A DNA stretch of 64,000 nucleotides from Anniella stebbinsi (taxonomy: Eukaryota; Chordata; Lepidosauria; Squamata; Anniellidae), in assembly GCA_029215795.1 (NCBI GenBank), contig JARDYH010000002.1, forward strand, positions 271,196,310 through 271,260,309, read 5' to 3'. Position 1 is the first letter of the stretch; each line of letters starts with the position of its first letter. Positions 1 through 10,265 of the stretch are shown here, in pieces. The notes under the pieces are model-generated. The model did not search any database. It saw only the letters and a list, made by a program, of their open reading frames with translations, and was not told the origin of the DNA. The position numbers and the translations under genes are program-made.

Positions 1-299
1 TGTGAACCAGCTGAACATAGGGGCTATCATGCAGAGGTTTATGGATATTTTTATGGATAGTATTAAAGTTGGTGGAGGGCTAGGAAAGCAGGGTAACATG
101 CATGGAAAGCAAACAAGCACAGCATCTGCTCTACCTGATACATCCACACAACGGTCAAATCCCATGTGGTGTATACAGGAAGCAATCTAAGCTTAACTTC
201 TTTTCAATATAGGTCAGTTTAGAGCAGAGCCACTCAGGCCTGTTTTCAATCCATCTTGATCAAGTACCACATGTGAGACACACATTAAAATTCACATGG

Positions 300-760
300 G
301 CCCTGTCTTGACGAGGGGAAAGCCCCGGGGTGGATCCGTAGTGGTGCTAGGTCATTTATATGATGTAGCAGCCATTGCGGAGCCATCTCAGGGCTTTCCC
401 CTGAAGCTCCGAATTTAAAAAGTTGAGGACTTACATAGACTTTTTTCTCTTGGAGCAAGGCAACGATAGCATCTGCCATCTGTCACCTTGCTCCAGAGCT
501 GTTTCGAAGGCATATCTGGGCAGATGGTGATCCCTGATTGGTCTCCATCTGCCCAGACAGTGGGGAGGGGGTGGGCCAGCGAGCCAAATGGCTGCTGGCC
601 CACCTCCGTGCTTCTCCAGTGTGGGAAGAAGCTGAAACAAAGGTTAAAAAAAAAACCTGGGACGTGAGAAGGCATGGGCAGCCCAGTGCATGGGCACTCT
701 TCCTCTCCTGAAAAACCCCGACGCAAACACGGGTTTTGGGGGCTCGCAGTGCTAATGCGA
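300..760. repeat. GC-rich interspersed repeat, family P, copy 1
   Basis: This GC-rich block shares several stretches in the same order with 57160-57520: a run ending AAAAAGTTG or TTTTTTAGC, then GGCAACGA..GC..TTGCCATCTGTC, a CTGATTGG stretch, GGGGGTGGxCCAGCGAGCCA and a closing CACCTC-GC-TC-CC segment. It has inverted arms near its left end (GGGGAAAGCCCC and GGGCTTTCCCC). Two dispersed copies in one window show it is a repeat. The short open frames here on the minus strand are not conserved between the copies and are not called as genes. The class is unknown; a foldback DNA transposon is likely. Confidence 0.55.
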
Positions 761-1331
761 CACTGTCAAATTGAGCCCATGAAATCTACATTCGTGCGCA
801 ATGAAGTCACAGCACAGAGAAGCCTTTGGTATAATAACTGCAGAATATGACAGGTTCTTCTTGCTACTTGCTAACTTGCCCAGACTGTCTTTTCCAAGAT
901 TGCCTCACTGCCACTTTCATTCAAGTTGTCATTTTTCAGCATCACCAGATAAAACATTACCCACAGTACTTGTATTATTAATCTGAATTAGATTTCTGAA
1001 AGAAGATGAAATTTTGTACCCGAGTAATTTCTCTGACAGAGCTCAGGCTAATATTTCATCATATTAATTCCAACCAAGTGGGAAATTCCAGTTGTTTGAG
1101 AACAGAAACCAAGCCAATGTAGCCTGAAAGCCATCACTCCATCTAACACATGGCCTGATTCCCATCAGATGCCTATGCCTCTGTCACCTCACAGTGAATA
1201 TTTTTCAGCTATCATGCACATGGACTCACCACCTATCACCCGCCTCAGCCCCAGGCATGAAACATAAATGGCAGAAGCTGTCATGTGCATGCCCGTTCTC
1301 TCTGGCATGGCATTCACACGTGCTGGCAAAC
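760..1331. other. No gene seen
   Basis: The sequence is mixed, of moderate AT content, with many stops in all frames. I recognise no repeat family, splice-bounded exon or RNA gene in it. Confidence 0.4.
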
Positions 1332-2600
1332 TGATACGAGACTCTCACATCAGTGAGACTTCTTTTTATTGAGGATATCCCACGGTAACAGGTTTAATGG
1401 TTACACACTCCAAAAAACACTTAAAGCTGAATGATGGTCAGAAAGCTTTAGGCTCCATTCCTGAGCAATCACACAGGTGGGAGGGGGGAAATCTTGAAAG
1501 GCTGAGCAAACCATCATAAAGGAATTTCTCCAGACGCCACATATGCTGGTAACTCAGGGGACTTGGCCCAACCCCACAAGTTCAACGGGAAGGGTAAAAT
1601 CTCAGGCACAGGAGTCCCATGCTTTCAGTTTAGCACTGGCAACTCCCTGCCACTTTAGTCTGGCAGAGAAAGATCATGCACCATGAAACCTATCCTATCA
1701 AACACTGAGCTGACCAGATAAGCATGATCGCAGGGAAGGTCTCAAACAGGGAGAGGGGGAATTTTTGAAAGGCTGAGCAAACCATCCCAAGGGAGTTTCT
1801 CCAGACGCCGCATACGCTGGTAACACAAGGGACATGGCCAAAGCCTAAACAAGATCACAGTGTGGGTATCAATCTCAGGCACAAGAACTTCCCTGCACAT
1901 ACTTTAGCTCTGGGGGAGCTCTCTGCCACCTGAGTCTGGCAGTGAAGAAATCCAACAGTCCCACCCAGCCTGCCATATGCTGAGCTGACCAGGGAAGGTA
2001 CAATCTCAGGCACAGGAGTCCCGCGCTTCTGCTTAGCACTGGCAACTCCCTGCCACCTAAGTAAGGCAACACACACACACAATCCTTAGCAAATGCAAGT
2101 TCAATTCTATGAAAAGCCTCACAGCACTTTTCATGGCACAATCCTTAGAAATCCAAAGTCCTAATAGGAGCGAGTCCATGTGCAGAGTGCTTTCAAAGTC
2201 CCAAACGGAGATGGATCCAAACAGGAGGGATTTCAGGCCTTGCGTCAAAAGATGAAACCTAGCAAAGCTCTTCAGCTTTGCCCTCCCTCTTATAAATGGA
2301 GGTCTGGCCTATTCAAAGCCACTTGACAGACAGGTTCTCTGATCTGTAAACCACGCCTGTCTCCAAATAGGGCAGGATTGTTAAGCCCCCCAAGATGAGG
2401 CTGCCATCTGAGTTACTCCTTCAATAAGTAGGCCCCCACCTTTCCAAAACACTCCCAAGTTCCCAGAGAACGAGCAGCTTCAAGACCGAGACAGGGAGTG
2501 AGCAAGCTACTCCCTTGGGAACTTCTGACAGAGACTCGCTTGCACAGATATTCCAAAATTATTCCTAATAAATCTACCTACATTCAACAAGGCCACCGGC
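1332..2600 (-). mobile_element. Putative solo LTR (retroviral or Gypsy-like), minus strand
   Basis: Read on the minus strand, this block has a TATA-like TTATAAGAGGGAGGG at about 2288-2296 and an AATAAA signal at 1365-1370, followed by a short tail ending near 1332, where a terminal TATCA would give the usual CA end. Between them lie repeated segments (see 1477-2070). A promoter plus a polyadenylation signal without coding sequence is what a long terminal repeat looks like. I see no primer-binding site, gag or pol beside it, so it is probably a solo LTR. The TATA-to-polyA distance (over 900 bp) is long for an R region. The upstream end is not defined and I found no target duplication. A host terminal exon with an internal promoter is the alternative. 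Confidence 0.4.
1477..2070. repeat. Degenerate tandem duplications inside the putative LTR
   Basis: A segment at 1477-1575 (containing GAAAGGCTGAGCAAACCATC and TTTCTCCAGACGCC) recurs at 1748-1842, a period of about 271 bp. A second segment containing ATCTCAGGCACAGGAGTCCC and GCAACTCCCTGCCAC occurs at 1597-1665 and 2000-2065, with a weaker copy at 1872-1945. The pattern is a decayed two-to-three-unit tandem array. Repeated enhancer blocks are common in LTRs, which fits the call for the surrounding feature. Confidence 0.7.
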
Positions 2601-3770
2601 CTTGTTAAAGACTTCTTCCTGACAGAAGCCAAGATTGTATTCCTGTTTTTTATCCAGGACCACTTATTAAATCTTTTATCTGAACAAAATCTGCTATGGC
2701 CCAGAGAAGACACCTTTCCCAGCACACACCCACTCAATAACAGTGGCACCAAGCGCAACTTAAAATTAAACCTTAGTTTATAAGACATGAACAATGCTTA
2801 AGATCCCTAATGCTAGTTCAATATTTCACAGTAAAGCATTGCACTGGTCAACCAACAAAAGTTTGGGCTGATTGATACAAGAATACTTTTATTTCCCCTC
2901 TCACTTGATGATTTTTTTTCTGAATGCAGGCATTAAGGAGCATTTATCAATATACAAGTTGCATGCTAGTTCTGGGACAGTGGGCCAATTCTGATCACTG
3001 CCTCAGAGCCAGATGTGCAGTTGGGTGTCATTTTTTCCTGGATGAATATGGCAGCCTTTCATTACAGCTGAAACTCGTATTAAAAGCCTAAATCCCTATT
3101 TTTTGGATTTTTCAGTGTCTGCCATAAGACAGGATTAGTTCTACATTATTCCTTGTGATCATTTGCTTCTGTGGGAAAAACAAAACCAAGAAACAGATGT
3201 CTTCTGTGCTGCTAACTTTTTGTATTTAAGGAGATTAATTTATTTTAATTACCTACCAGAGAGTCACCCAGCAAATTCTAGTACAATTTAAAGAGCTAAT
3301 TTACTATTAAATTGAGCAGTTTGGAACTAAGACAACTAGCATGAGTATAAAGTGATAAAAGCTATAATAGTAAGACAAAAAGTAAAGTATCTAGAGAAAC
3401 CTTCACATATGCTTTCCTCCATATTTAACAAGTGGATCGCTGCTTCTGATTAAATCTTTTAATGTTTGTACCTTTAAAAATAATAATGCATTTGCTACAC
3501 ATTATTATCCTCTTGTCCAAACAGATCAGCATTTAGCTATAATTACACGAAGGCAAGGCAAGCCAACGTGCAAAAAAATCCAATTAGCGATCAGAAAATT
3601 AAAGTAATTAATGTATAGAATCTATATTCCATTTTCTGACTAAGCCTGGCAAATAAAAGATTCAAGTTCTGTCAGTAAAGGTGCAACCCTATGCACTTTT
3701 AGACATAAAAAGTCCTACTTCATCCTCTCTAAATATGCACAAGATTGTGCCCTAAATCTACATGTTCACA
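2600..3770. other. AT-rich, largely unique sequence; possible conserved non-coding element at 3150-3640
   Basis: There are no long frames and no repeat that I recognise. The stretch 3150-3640 is AT-rich and dense in homeodomain-type TAATTA/ATTA cores (for example around 3235-3250 and 3600-3612) with an AATTACACG and a TTAGCGATCAG motif. Such composition is typical of intronic developmental enhancers, but conservation cannot be judged from one sequence, so this is only a suggestion. Confidence 0.25.
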
Positions 3771-4190
3771 AAATGTTCACACATGCCGTGAGCAGCCCAA
3801 CTCAGATAAGAAAAGCACTGTGTGAAGCCCCAACTGAAGCAGCCATTTCAATTTCACAAAATGCTTCTGGGATGTATGGGAAATTAAGGTGGCTGAGACA
3901 ACTTAGGCCAGAACTTTTATCATCAGCACCAGATCCTAACATGCAAAAAAAAAAAAAGAAAAGAAAAGAAAGAGAAAAGGTGCTGAGATATTGACATGAA
4001 TCCTGGCAGCCACAGGAAGGCTGCATGAGTCCCAGCAAGCCAGCTGCTGATGCCAGCTGGGAGTCCAGAGAAGTGTGGCATTCTTAGGCTTGGCCTACAC
4101 ATGAGATAGTAAAATGAGATTGTAAAATGAGATAGTAAAGATCCGGGCAGGTTTCTTTACTATGTTTTTGAAAGCTAACAAAATTCCTGC

Positions 4191-4191
4191 A

Positions 4192-4229
<38 letters not shown>
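4191..4229. repeat. (AAT)n microsatellite
   Basis: About 13 uninterrupted AAT units. The poly-tyrosine frame read through it on the other strand is an artefact. Confidence 0.97.
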
Positions 4230-4231
<2 letters not shown>

Positions 4232-4529
4232 GCCCACACTCTTCCATGCTTGTTCTACTTCCAAAGAGCATGTGTTTGTTTCACTTAGAGAAGTATTCAA
4301 GAATATGATTCCTCCACCTGCAGTCTGAAGAGGAATAGTCTGCTCTATCGACAGAGGATACTGTGACTTCATTTCACAGCATGTATAGACCAAGCTTTAC
4401 TCTTGCATCAAGATGTATCAATTTGGTCCTGAAAGGCTTAAGTAAGAACAAAGCTCAATGGTAGAGGGTATGCTTTGCAGGTCCAAGTTCAACCCAAGCA
4501 TCACCTGCCTGAAAGGCCATTAGACCAGC

Positions 4530-4730
4530 CTTCTCCAACTTAGTGCCTTCCATCACCACCCTCTGGCAGCATGCCCGATGGCCTGCTGGTTGGGGATGAT
4601 GGGTGTTGTAGTCCAAAACAGAGGGGAATGTACCAGGTGGGGGAAGAGTGGTATAGACAGTACTGAATAAGATGGACCAATGGTCTGACTCAGTATATAA
4701 GGCAGCTTCCTATGCAAGACTGTTACAACG
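4530..4730. repeat. Foldback repeat arm followed by a CR1-type 3' tail
   Basis: The segment 4530-4650 carries the dispersed motif TTCTCCAACTTAGTGCC ... GGGGATGATGGGTGTTGTAGTCC seen in palindromic form at 59580-59706. It is followed by GATGGACCAATGGTCTGACTCAGTATAAGGCAGCTTCCTATG-like sequence at about 4670-4715, a LINE 3' end typical of a CR1 subfamily. Neither part codes for a protein. Confidence 0.55.
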
Positions 4731-5199
4731 TGGTGCTGAAATGGTTTAATAGTCTAAATGTTTTGAGAAGCCCACAGTCCTGCGTTCAAGAAGAACCCAG
4801 ACTCAGATTGTGGGCCCTAGTCTTATAAGTAAAAAACAACAACATAAAAATCATCACCTATTAATAGTGACCATGCCTTTTCTGAAAAAGGAGTGTTGTG
4901 AAGAATTTCCTCAGGCTGTTGTAAACTCTTGTCATTAAGCTGGGATGAAATGCTTCACATGAAGACTCATTTAATTACTTCTAAAATTGGATCAGGACAT
5001 AGTAAACATCCTCACATATTCTTTGCAACAAAACCAAAACCACAGCAAACACTGGTCTAGTTAGGACAGTCACCACTTCTATTCTATATGGAGTTGTAAT
5101 TGAAACACTGTTTTTTTATTCCCAAAAGTTAGTTTCCTCAACCATAGACACAGTGCATACTAGTTTGCCCCAGTATAAGCAGTTTCATATGCAGGCATC

Positions 5200-5320
5200 A
5201 CAGCACAAACTTATGCATGTTTACTCAGAAGTAAGCCTCACTCATTTCAGTGGGACTTCCTCCCAGCTAAATGTGGAGTGCCAGATTGGGGGATGATAGT
5301 ATATTTAGGATTGCAGCCTA
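5200..5320. repeat. Short dispersed repeat (AGTAAGCC...CAGTGGGACTT type)
   Basis: The core TACTCAGAAGTAAGCCTCAC followed by TTCAGTGGGACTT and, after a gap, AGGATTGCAGCC is one of several dispersed copies (others near 12310, 14876, 15985, 22835 and 25895). The family is very abundant here. The copies are 80-150 bp, diverged and non-coding. Its class is not evident from the sequence. Confidence 0.6.
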
Positions 5321-5489
5321 AATCACCTTTGATTCATCTCCAGCTACTTATGTGTTGTTAACACATTTGATGTCAGTGATAACGCCAAAGAGGATGCAGT
5401 GGAGAGGCATTTATAATACAAATGACCATCTTGCCCAATTTAAACTTCTCATTCACAGAGCCATTGTTTCACTCATATACAAACACTAT

Positions 5490-5787
5490 GACTGAGTTTA
5501 CACAACACACTAATCCATACGCAGCGGTTGAGTGTGGGCTGCTGTTAAACCGTACATTATTGTGTTGTCTGAAAGCAGCACGTTTTCCGTATCGTGGGTT
5601 ATCGTGTTGTCTGAACACTGTGCATTTTCCGCAGTGTGGCTTGTTCAAGAAAAATAAACCATACTACATGGTTAACAAGCCACCATGAGGAAAATGCGCT
5701 GAGTTCAGCCAACACGATAGCCCACAGTACAACGACAACCTACACTCAACCACTGAGTATATGTTAGCATGTTGTGTGAACCCAGCC
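5490..5787. mobile_element. Foldback MITE, GGCTGGGTTCACACAAC family, copy 1
   Basis: The left end GACTGAGTTTACACAACAC pairs with the right end GTTGTGTGAACCCAGCC. The interior contains long inverted arms with the recurring words GTTGAGTGTGGGCTG and its complement, and AACACGATAGCCCAC. The flanks are TAT and TAC, consistent with a decayed 3-bp target duplication. It is related to 44891-45268 and, by its ends, to 24053-24691. It is non-coding; a Harbinger-like non-autonomous transposon is the likely class. Confidence 0.6.
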
Positions 5788-5799
5788 TACATTATTCCC

Positions 5800-6560
5800 C
5801 TATAAGCTACCTTGAATTGCAAGGAGATGCTGCTGCCCAGGGTATAATCCTTTTAAGAAATCCCCCCCCCCCAAAAAAAAAATGAATATATCATCTAGGC
5901 TATTAAAGTGCATGTGTAAACCTCAAGTGTAGAGGTGGGAAACTGCCACAAAGCATTTACAAGTATTTATAGTCAAGCACTCTACAACATGTTTTTAATC
6001 CCCTGCACATCCATTTCAGTATGCTATCATTAACCATACAATTGTTTACCAGCAATGCTAACATACCAAGTTGTGAAAATTTATAGTTATCTCTTTTTAA
6101 TGAGGAAGTCAAGTGTTCTCTCCTTGCAACACCAAAGCCACAGCCACGAAGGAGCATTTTGCAACTGTTTGTCTGCAAAGCACCTGCTATCTTTCTTCCC
6201 CTAGGAACAAAGTCTTAGTTCTGGAGGAAGGAAAGTCACCAGTCAGGGCTAGAAAAGACAACGCTCTATAAACGCTTCTGGCACAACAAGCAAATGTAGA
6301 CATTTTCAGCACGTTTAACCTGTACTTCACATGGTGTACTATGACAAAAATATAAAATAAAAGTATAACAGCAGCAGCCCAAAGGATTTTTTTTAGAAAA
6401 ATAAAAAGTGGAAATGTAAGCAATTTATCAATCAAGCTATGAGAAATTTAAAATGAACATAAAAATTCACTGCTAAGGAATGCTTTGGTAGTTTCAGAGC
6501 TGGGAAGGAATGCAGAAGAAAATATATTCGAAACCTATGCCTTCATACAAAACCAGCAAC
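5800..6560. other. No gene seen
   Basis: AT-rich sequence with a short C run and A run near 5865-5881. I find no recognisable repeat copy, RNA gene or convincing exon. Confidence 0.4.
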
Positions 6561-6563
6561 TCA

Positions 6564-6918
6564 GGTCCCCTCTACAAGGATTCGCTTTTGCGCCCGGTTA
6601 GCCGATTATGCGCATAATCGCTGAAGCGCATTTACACCTAATACCTCTGCACGAGAGGCAGCGAGAGGCGCCGAAGCGCATTAACGGATGACCAAAATGT
6701 GCTTTACAAGTAGTTAATGCGCATAAGCGCTTGTTCACATAGTCAAAATGCGCTTTAATGGCCGGAGCAAAATAAAACTCGCGATTTAACGCGCATTCGA
6801 TAATGCGCATAATCGGAGAGAAAAAGTGCCTCTACGCCCAATTTGCGCTCCGTTCTTGTAGAGGTAAATTTTTTTAAGCGCCTTGAAAGAGCTTTAAACC
6901 TCTCTTGTAGAGGCAGCC
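6564..6918 (-). mobile_element. 355-bp Harbinger-like MITE, family H, copy 1
   Basis: The element is exactly 355 bp, flanked by TCA at 6561-6563 and 6919-6921. Its ends are GGTCCCCTCTACAAGGA and, complemented from the other side, GGCTGCCTCTACAAGAG. It is inverted relative to the copies at 16.2, 26.6 and 59.9 kb. The interior is strikingly CpG-rich for this window, with ATGCGCAT-type words repeated at least six times and a palindrome GATTATGCGCATAATC near each end. A 70-codon open frame (6598-6810, minus) is shared with the other copies but differs by many amino-acid changes, so I do not call it a gene. The 3-bp duplication fits the PIF/Harbinger superfamily. Confidence 0.8.
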
Positions 6919-7504
6919 TCACTCATCAGCGCATTCAGACTAAACCTATACATATAGAGACCAAGCCTCTATACACACAGTGAGTGACTGCAGAGAAATG
7001 TGTTTCAAACAAAAGCTGTACAACAGCAGTAGGCTGAAGGTATGTTGGCTATAGGTTTTGGGCAGGTAATTATGCTCTGATCAAGACAACCTTTTAACTT
7101 ATTTGTAGAATATTGTGGTAACCCATTGGTTTCTTGTTTAGATTAGAGTTTTTCCCTTTTCTTTGTTTAGTGCTCCATATGTAAAAACAAGGTCACACTG
7201 CCCAATTTTGAGCTCCCAAGTGAGAAAGGTCTTCTGATACATTTCGATGTCATGATGAAATTCTGTGCGTGCAATGGCGATGACCAAACAAAGTGGTCTC
7301 TGATTATGCTTTCAATGAAAAAAATATTGTTAGAAAAAAGAGTTGTGTGTGCACTCCTATGTATGCAAGGAACTGATCAATATCGGCTATAGAATTAAGG
7401 TCAGTGTTGTGATATACCATACGCCAGTTTAACCAATATTCCCATTCTCTCTTATTTTCTGCTCTGATAACCCAACTACTGTAAAAAAAGGCATCCAAAA
7501 TTGT

Positions 7505-7757
7505 CAAGGGGCTGAAGTAACTCCCATATGAGGAAAAGGCACAACGTCTGGGACTATTTAGCTTAGAAAAAAGGCACATATGGGGAGACATTATATGAGT
7601 GAACAAAAGTATACATATTGTGGATATAATACCAGAACCTGTGGTTATCCAATGAAGCTGAAAAGTAAAAGATTCAGGACATATAAAAGGAAGTACTTCT
7701 TCACACAGTACATAGTTAAACTATGGAATTTGCTACCACAGGATTTAGTAATAACTA
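7505..7757 (+). mobile_element. CR1 LINE 3' fragment, part 1 (interrupted)
   Basis: The sequence matches the region encoding the end of CR1 reverse transcriptase and its 3' UTR: ATGAGGAAAAGGCACAACG, TTTAGCTTAGAAAAAAGGC, then TTCTTCACACAGTACATAGTTAAACTATGGAATTTGCTACCACAGGATTTAGT in close order. It is 5'-truncated and has no usable frame. It continues after the MITE at 7758-8078. The joined order is the normal CR1 order, so the MITE came later. Confidence 0.85.
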
Positions 7758-8078
7758 TAGGCTGACCATATGAAAAGGAGGACAGGGCTCATGTAACTTT
7801 AACAGTTGTAGAGAAAAGGGAATTTCAGCCAGTGTCACTTGTATGCAATTAGTTCCTGGTGAAATTCCCTCTTCATCACAACAGTTAAAGTTGCAGGGGC
7901 CCTGCCTTCTTTTGCATGTGGTCATTCTAGTACAGTGCCTGCAACTTTAACTGTTGTGATGAAGAGGGAATTTCACCAGGAACTAATTGCATACAAATGA
8001 CACTGGCTGAAATTCCTTTTTCTTTACAACTGTTAAAGTTACATGAGCCCTGTCCTCCTTTTCATATGGTCAGCCTAG
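7758..8078. mobile_element. Dimeric palindromic MITE, family M, inserted in CR1
   Basis: The ends are TAGGCTGACCATATGAAAAG and its complement. Four related arms are arranged as outer arm, inner arm, inner arm complement, outer arm complement; the inner arms carry GATGAAGAGGGAATTTCACC and the outer arms GGGAATTTCAGCCAG. ATAACTA is present on both sides (7751-7757 and 8079-8085), and the interrupted CR1 supplies the empty site, so the 7- to 8-bp target duplication is supported. That size fits hAT. It encodes no protein and must have been moved by a transposase made elsewhere. Confidence 0.85.
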
Positions 8079-8350
8079 ATAACTACCAACTTGGATGGTT
8101 TTAAAAGGGGATTTAGCAAATCCACGGAGGATGACTATCAATGGCTACTATTCATGATGGCTAGATATTACCTCCAGTTTTGGAGGCAGTATGCCTTTGT
8201 ATATCAGTTGCTAGGGATCATGATCAGGAGGGTGCTCTTGTATTCATGTCCTACTTGTGGACTTTCCATAGGCATTTGATTGGACATTGCAGGTAAGAAG
8301 ATGATGTAACAGATAGATGTTTGGTTTGATTCAGAAAGGTTCTTCTTATG
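8079..8350 (+). mobile_element. CR1 LINE 3' fragment, part 2
   Basis: This continues the CR1 interrupted at 7757: ACCAACTTGGATGGTTTTAAA, then ATGGCTACTATTCATGATGGC, a GGAGGCAGTATGCCT segment, TTCATGTCCTACTTGTGG and finally TTCTTCTTATGTTCTTG at the 3' end. These words recur at 25.1-25.4, 31.35-31.55 and 53.1-53.3 kb. Non-coding 3' UTR. Confidence 0.85.
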
Positions 8351-8824
8351 TTCTTGCTGGATCTATCATCAGTCATCCTAGCAAAAGCTCTTTCTTCAGT
8401 ACATCCTCTGTCATATACCATCACTTGCCAGAAATGCCCTTCACTGGTCCATATTGCACAGTGATGTGTGATGGAACCTTTTCCACTACAATTTTTTCTA
8501 TGGAAAGATGTCCATTTCAAAAAATGCATCATCTCATAATATGAATTAGACACATGACAAATCTGTCAAATTGGGCATTATCAGTCAAACTGCAATACAC
8601 TTTTTTCAGATGACTCCCCTAGAAAGCACACAGACATATATAATAAATGTAAATACCTAGCTCTTTGGGCATACTAAAATTAGCATGTTAACATCATTAT
8701 TTTCCTTAAAACTAAAATACTGTAAGAGTGTCTATGCTATTCAGTTGTCATGTCTTACAATATTTACAAGTGTTCCAATAAAAATAATTTCCAAGAAAAC
8801 CTTTGGATTTATTTAAATACTTAA

Positions 8825-9040
8825 AACAAGGGTGCAGAACCCCTTTCAGCCCATGGGCTGAATTCCATATTGGAGAAACTCTGAGAGGCCACATTCCAAT
8901 GGTGGGTTAGCCCAAAGGCAAAAGTGGCAGAGCCAAAAATCCAATAATACCAGCAGATTTTAGTTTAAAGTTCTTACTGCCATAAGTAAACATTAGGAGA
9001 GGCATTTCAACATTTCAAAATGGGTGGGGCAGGGGGACTA
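8825..9040. repeat. Dispersed repeat with AGAACC..TTTCAGCCCATGGGC start
   Basis: The start GGGTGCAGAACCCCTTTCAG and the later GGCAAAAGTGGCAG and AATGGGTGGGGCAGGGG words have a diverged partner in the opposite arrangement around 30110-30430. It is probably a decayed MITE. No coding content. Confidence 0.35.
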
Positions 9041-9184
9041 CATGAAAGTCAGGAAACTACCAAATGATTGGTGGTTGGAAGAAAGGAGGTGGAACCAGAG
9101 GAAGGGGATATGGTCATCCAGGGAAAGGTTCTTCTCCTCTGATTCAAACCACATGACGAGAGCAATCCTATGGTAGCTAACAGT

Positions 9185-9415
9185 GGCTGAATTCGGACGA
9201 CACAATAAGCAACTGGGGGCGGGGGGGGGAAACAATCATCAGTTGTACTGACTATTGTGTCATCCGAATGCTGCCATAGTCAACTCAGCGCTGATCCTAA
9301 TCCACACCACAGTTGATTATTTATTACCATGTTGTGTGGGGAGTACCCCCTAGATGAACAACTGTAAAGTTGATTATTACCCCACCATTGACTATCGTGT
9401 TGTCCGAATTCAGCC
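9185..9415. mobile_element. Harbinger-like MITE, family T short form, copy 1
   Basis: The terminal inverted repeats are GGCTGAATTCGGACGACACA and its complement, with internal copies of the same word (a second GTGTCATCCGAAT at about 9257-9270), so that the element folds into sub-hairpins. AGT flanks both sides (9182-9184 and 9416-9418), a 3-bp duplication of Harbinger type. The copy at 49834-50058 is nearly identical along its length, which means fairly recent activity. Non-coding. Confidence 0.75.
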
Positions 9416-10040
9416 AGTGTCTCACAGCCAGTATAGAAAGAACTGTGCCGGCTACATCTCTGAGGTCACAAAAGTGATCTCAGAGAGGCGCTAAAGGGGC
9501 AGTTCTTGCGGGTGGGAAGGGAACTGGAGAGGATGGGTTACCCAGGCCTCACTAGCCTCATTTCCTCTCTGTCCAATGAGCCCCAGCAAGACAGAAAAAA
9601 TCCATCCAGCTAAAATGCAAAGCTGGAGGAGTGGGGAAGTGAAGACCACTGCTCCTTCCATTCAGAGGTGTATGGCCATCCCAATAGGATTTTGCCCTAA
9701 GTGTGCTTTAAACCACATTGTATGCTGAAATATTTAAGTTTAATGCTTTTGCTACTGAAAACACATCTGAGATATTTATTCAGCACATATTTATTCAGCA
9801 TGGCATACTTTTTTAAAAAAGTATTTTAAGTCAAACATACAAAAGTCAATGGGGGACTGTTTCAATCCCTTTAGACATCTAATGGTTAAAATTTGGAGTA
9901 TGACTTATAAAACTAGTTCAAAAAGGTGACATTTCATGGAGATGTCAGGGAGAGGCTATGAACTCCCATGCTCCCAAAATAGGGTTAACTATATTAGAGC
10001 CAAAAGGAAAAAACCAGGAAGGAAGCCAAAAAAGCCAAAA

Positions 10041-10265
10041 GCAAAGAGGTGGAACCAGAGAATAAGATTTAATAAAAATAAAATATGCTAGCAACACATT
10101 TTGGACAATATATTGTCCTTCTTCAGGGCAGTTTAATATCACAAAACCTCTCGTATGAGTGAAAACCTCCTATGCCCTGAAGAAAGACAATAAATTTTCC
10201 GAAACGCATTGGTAGTATATTTTATTTTTATTAAATCTAATTCTCTGGTCCTACCCCTTTGCCTT
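10041..10265. repeat. Long inverted repeat with CCTGAAGAA...GACAATA core
   Basis: The left arm (about 10041-10130, with AATAAGATTTAATAAAAATA and GACAATATATTGTCC) is the complement of the right arm (about 10177-10265, ending CTGGTCCTACCCCTTTGCC). A loop of about 45 bp separates them. It is either a foldback transposon or two head-to-head copies of one 3' end. No target duplication was identified. Confidence 0.65.
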
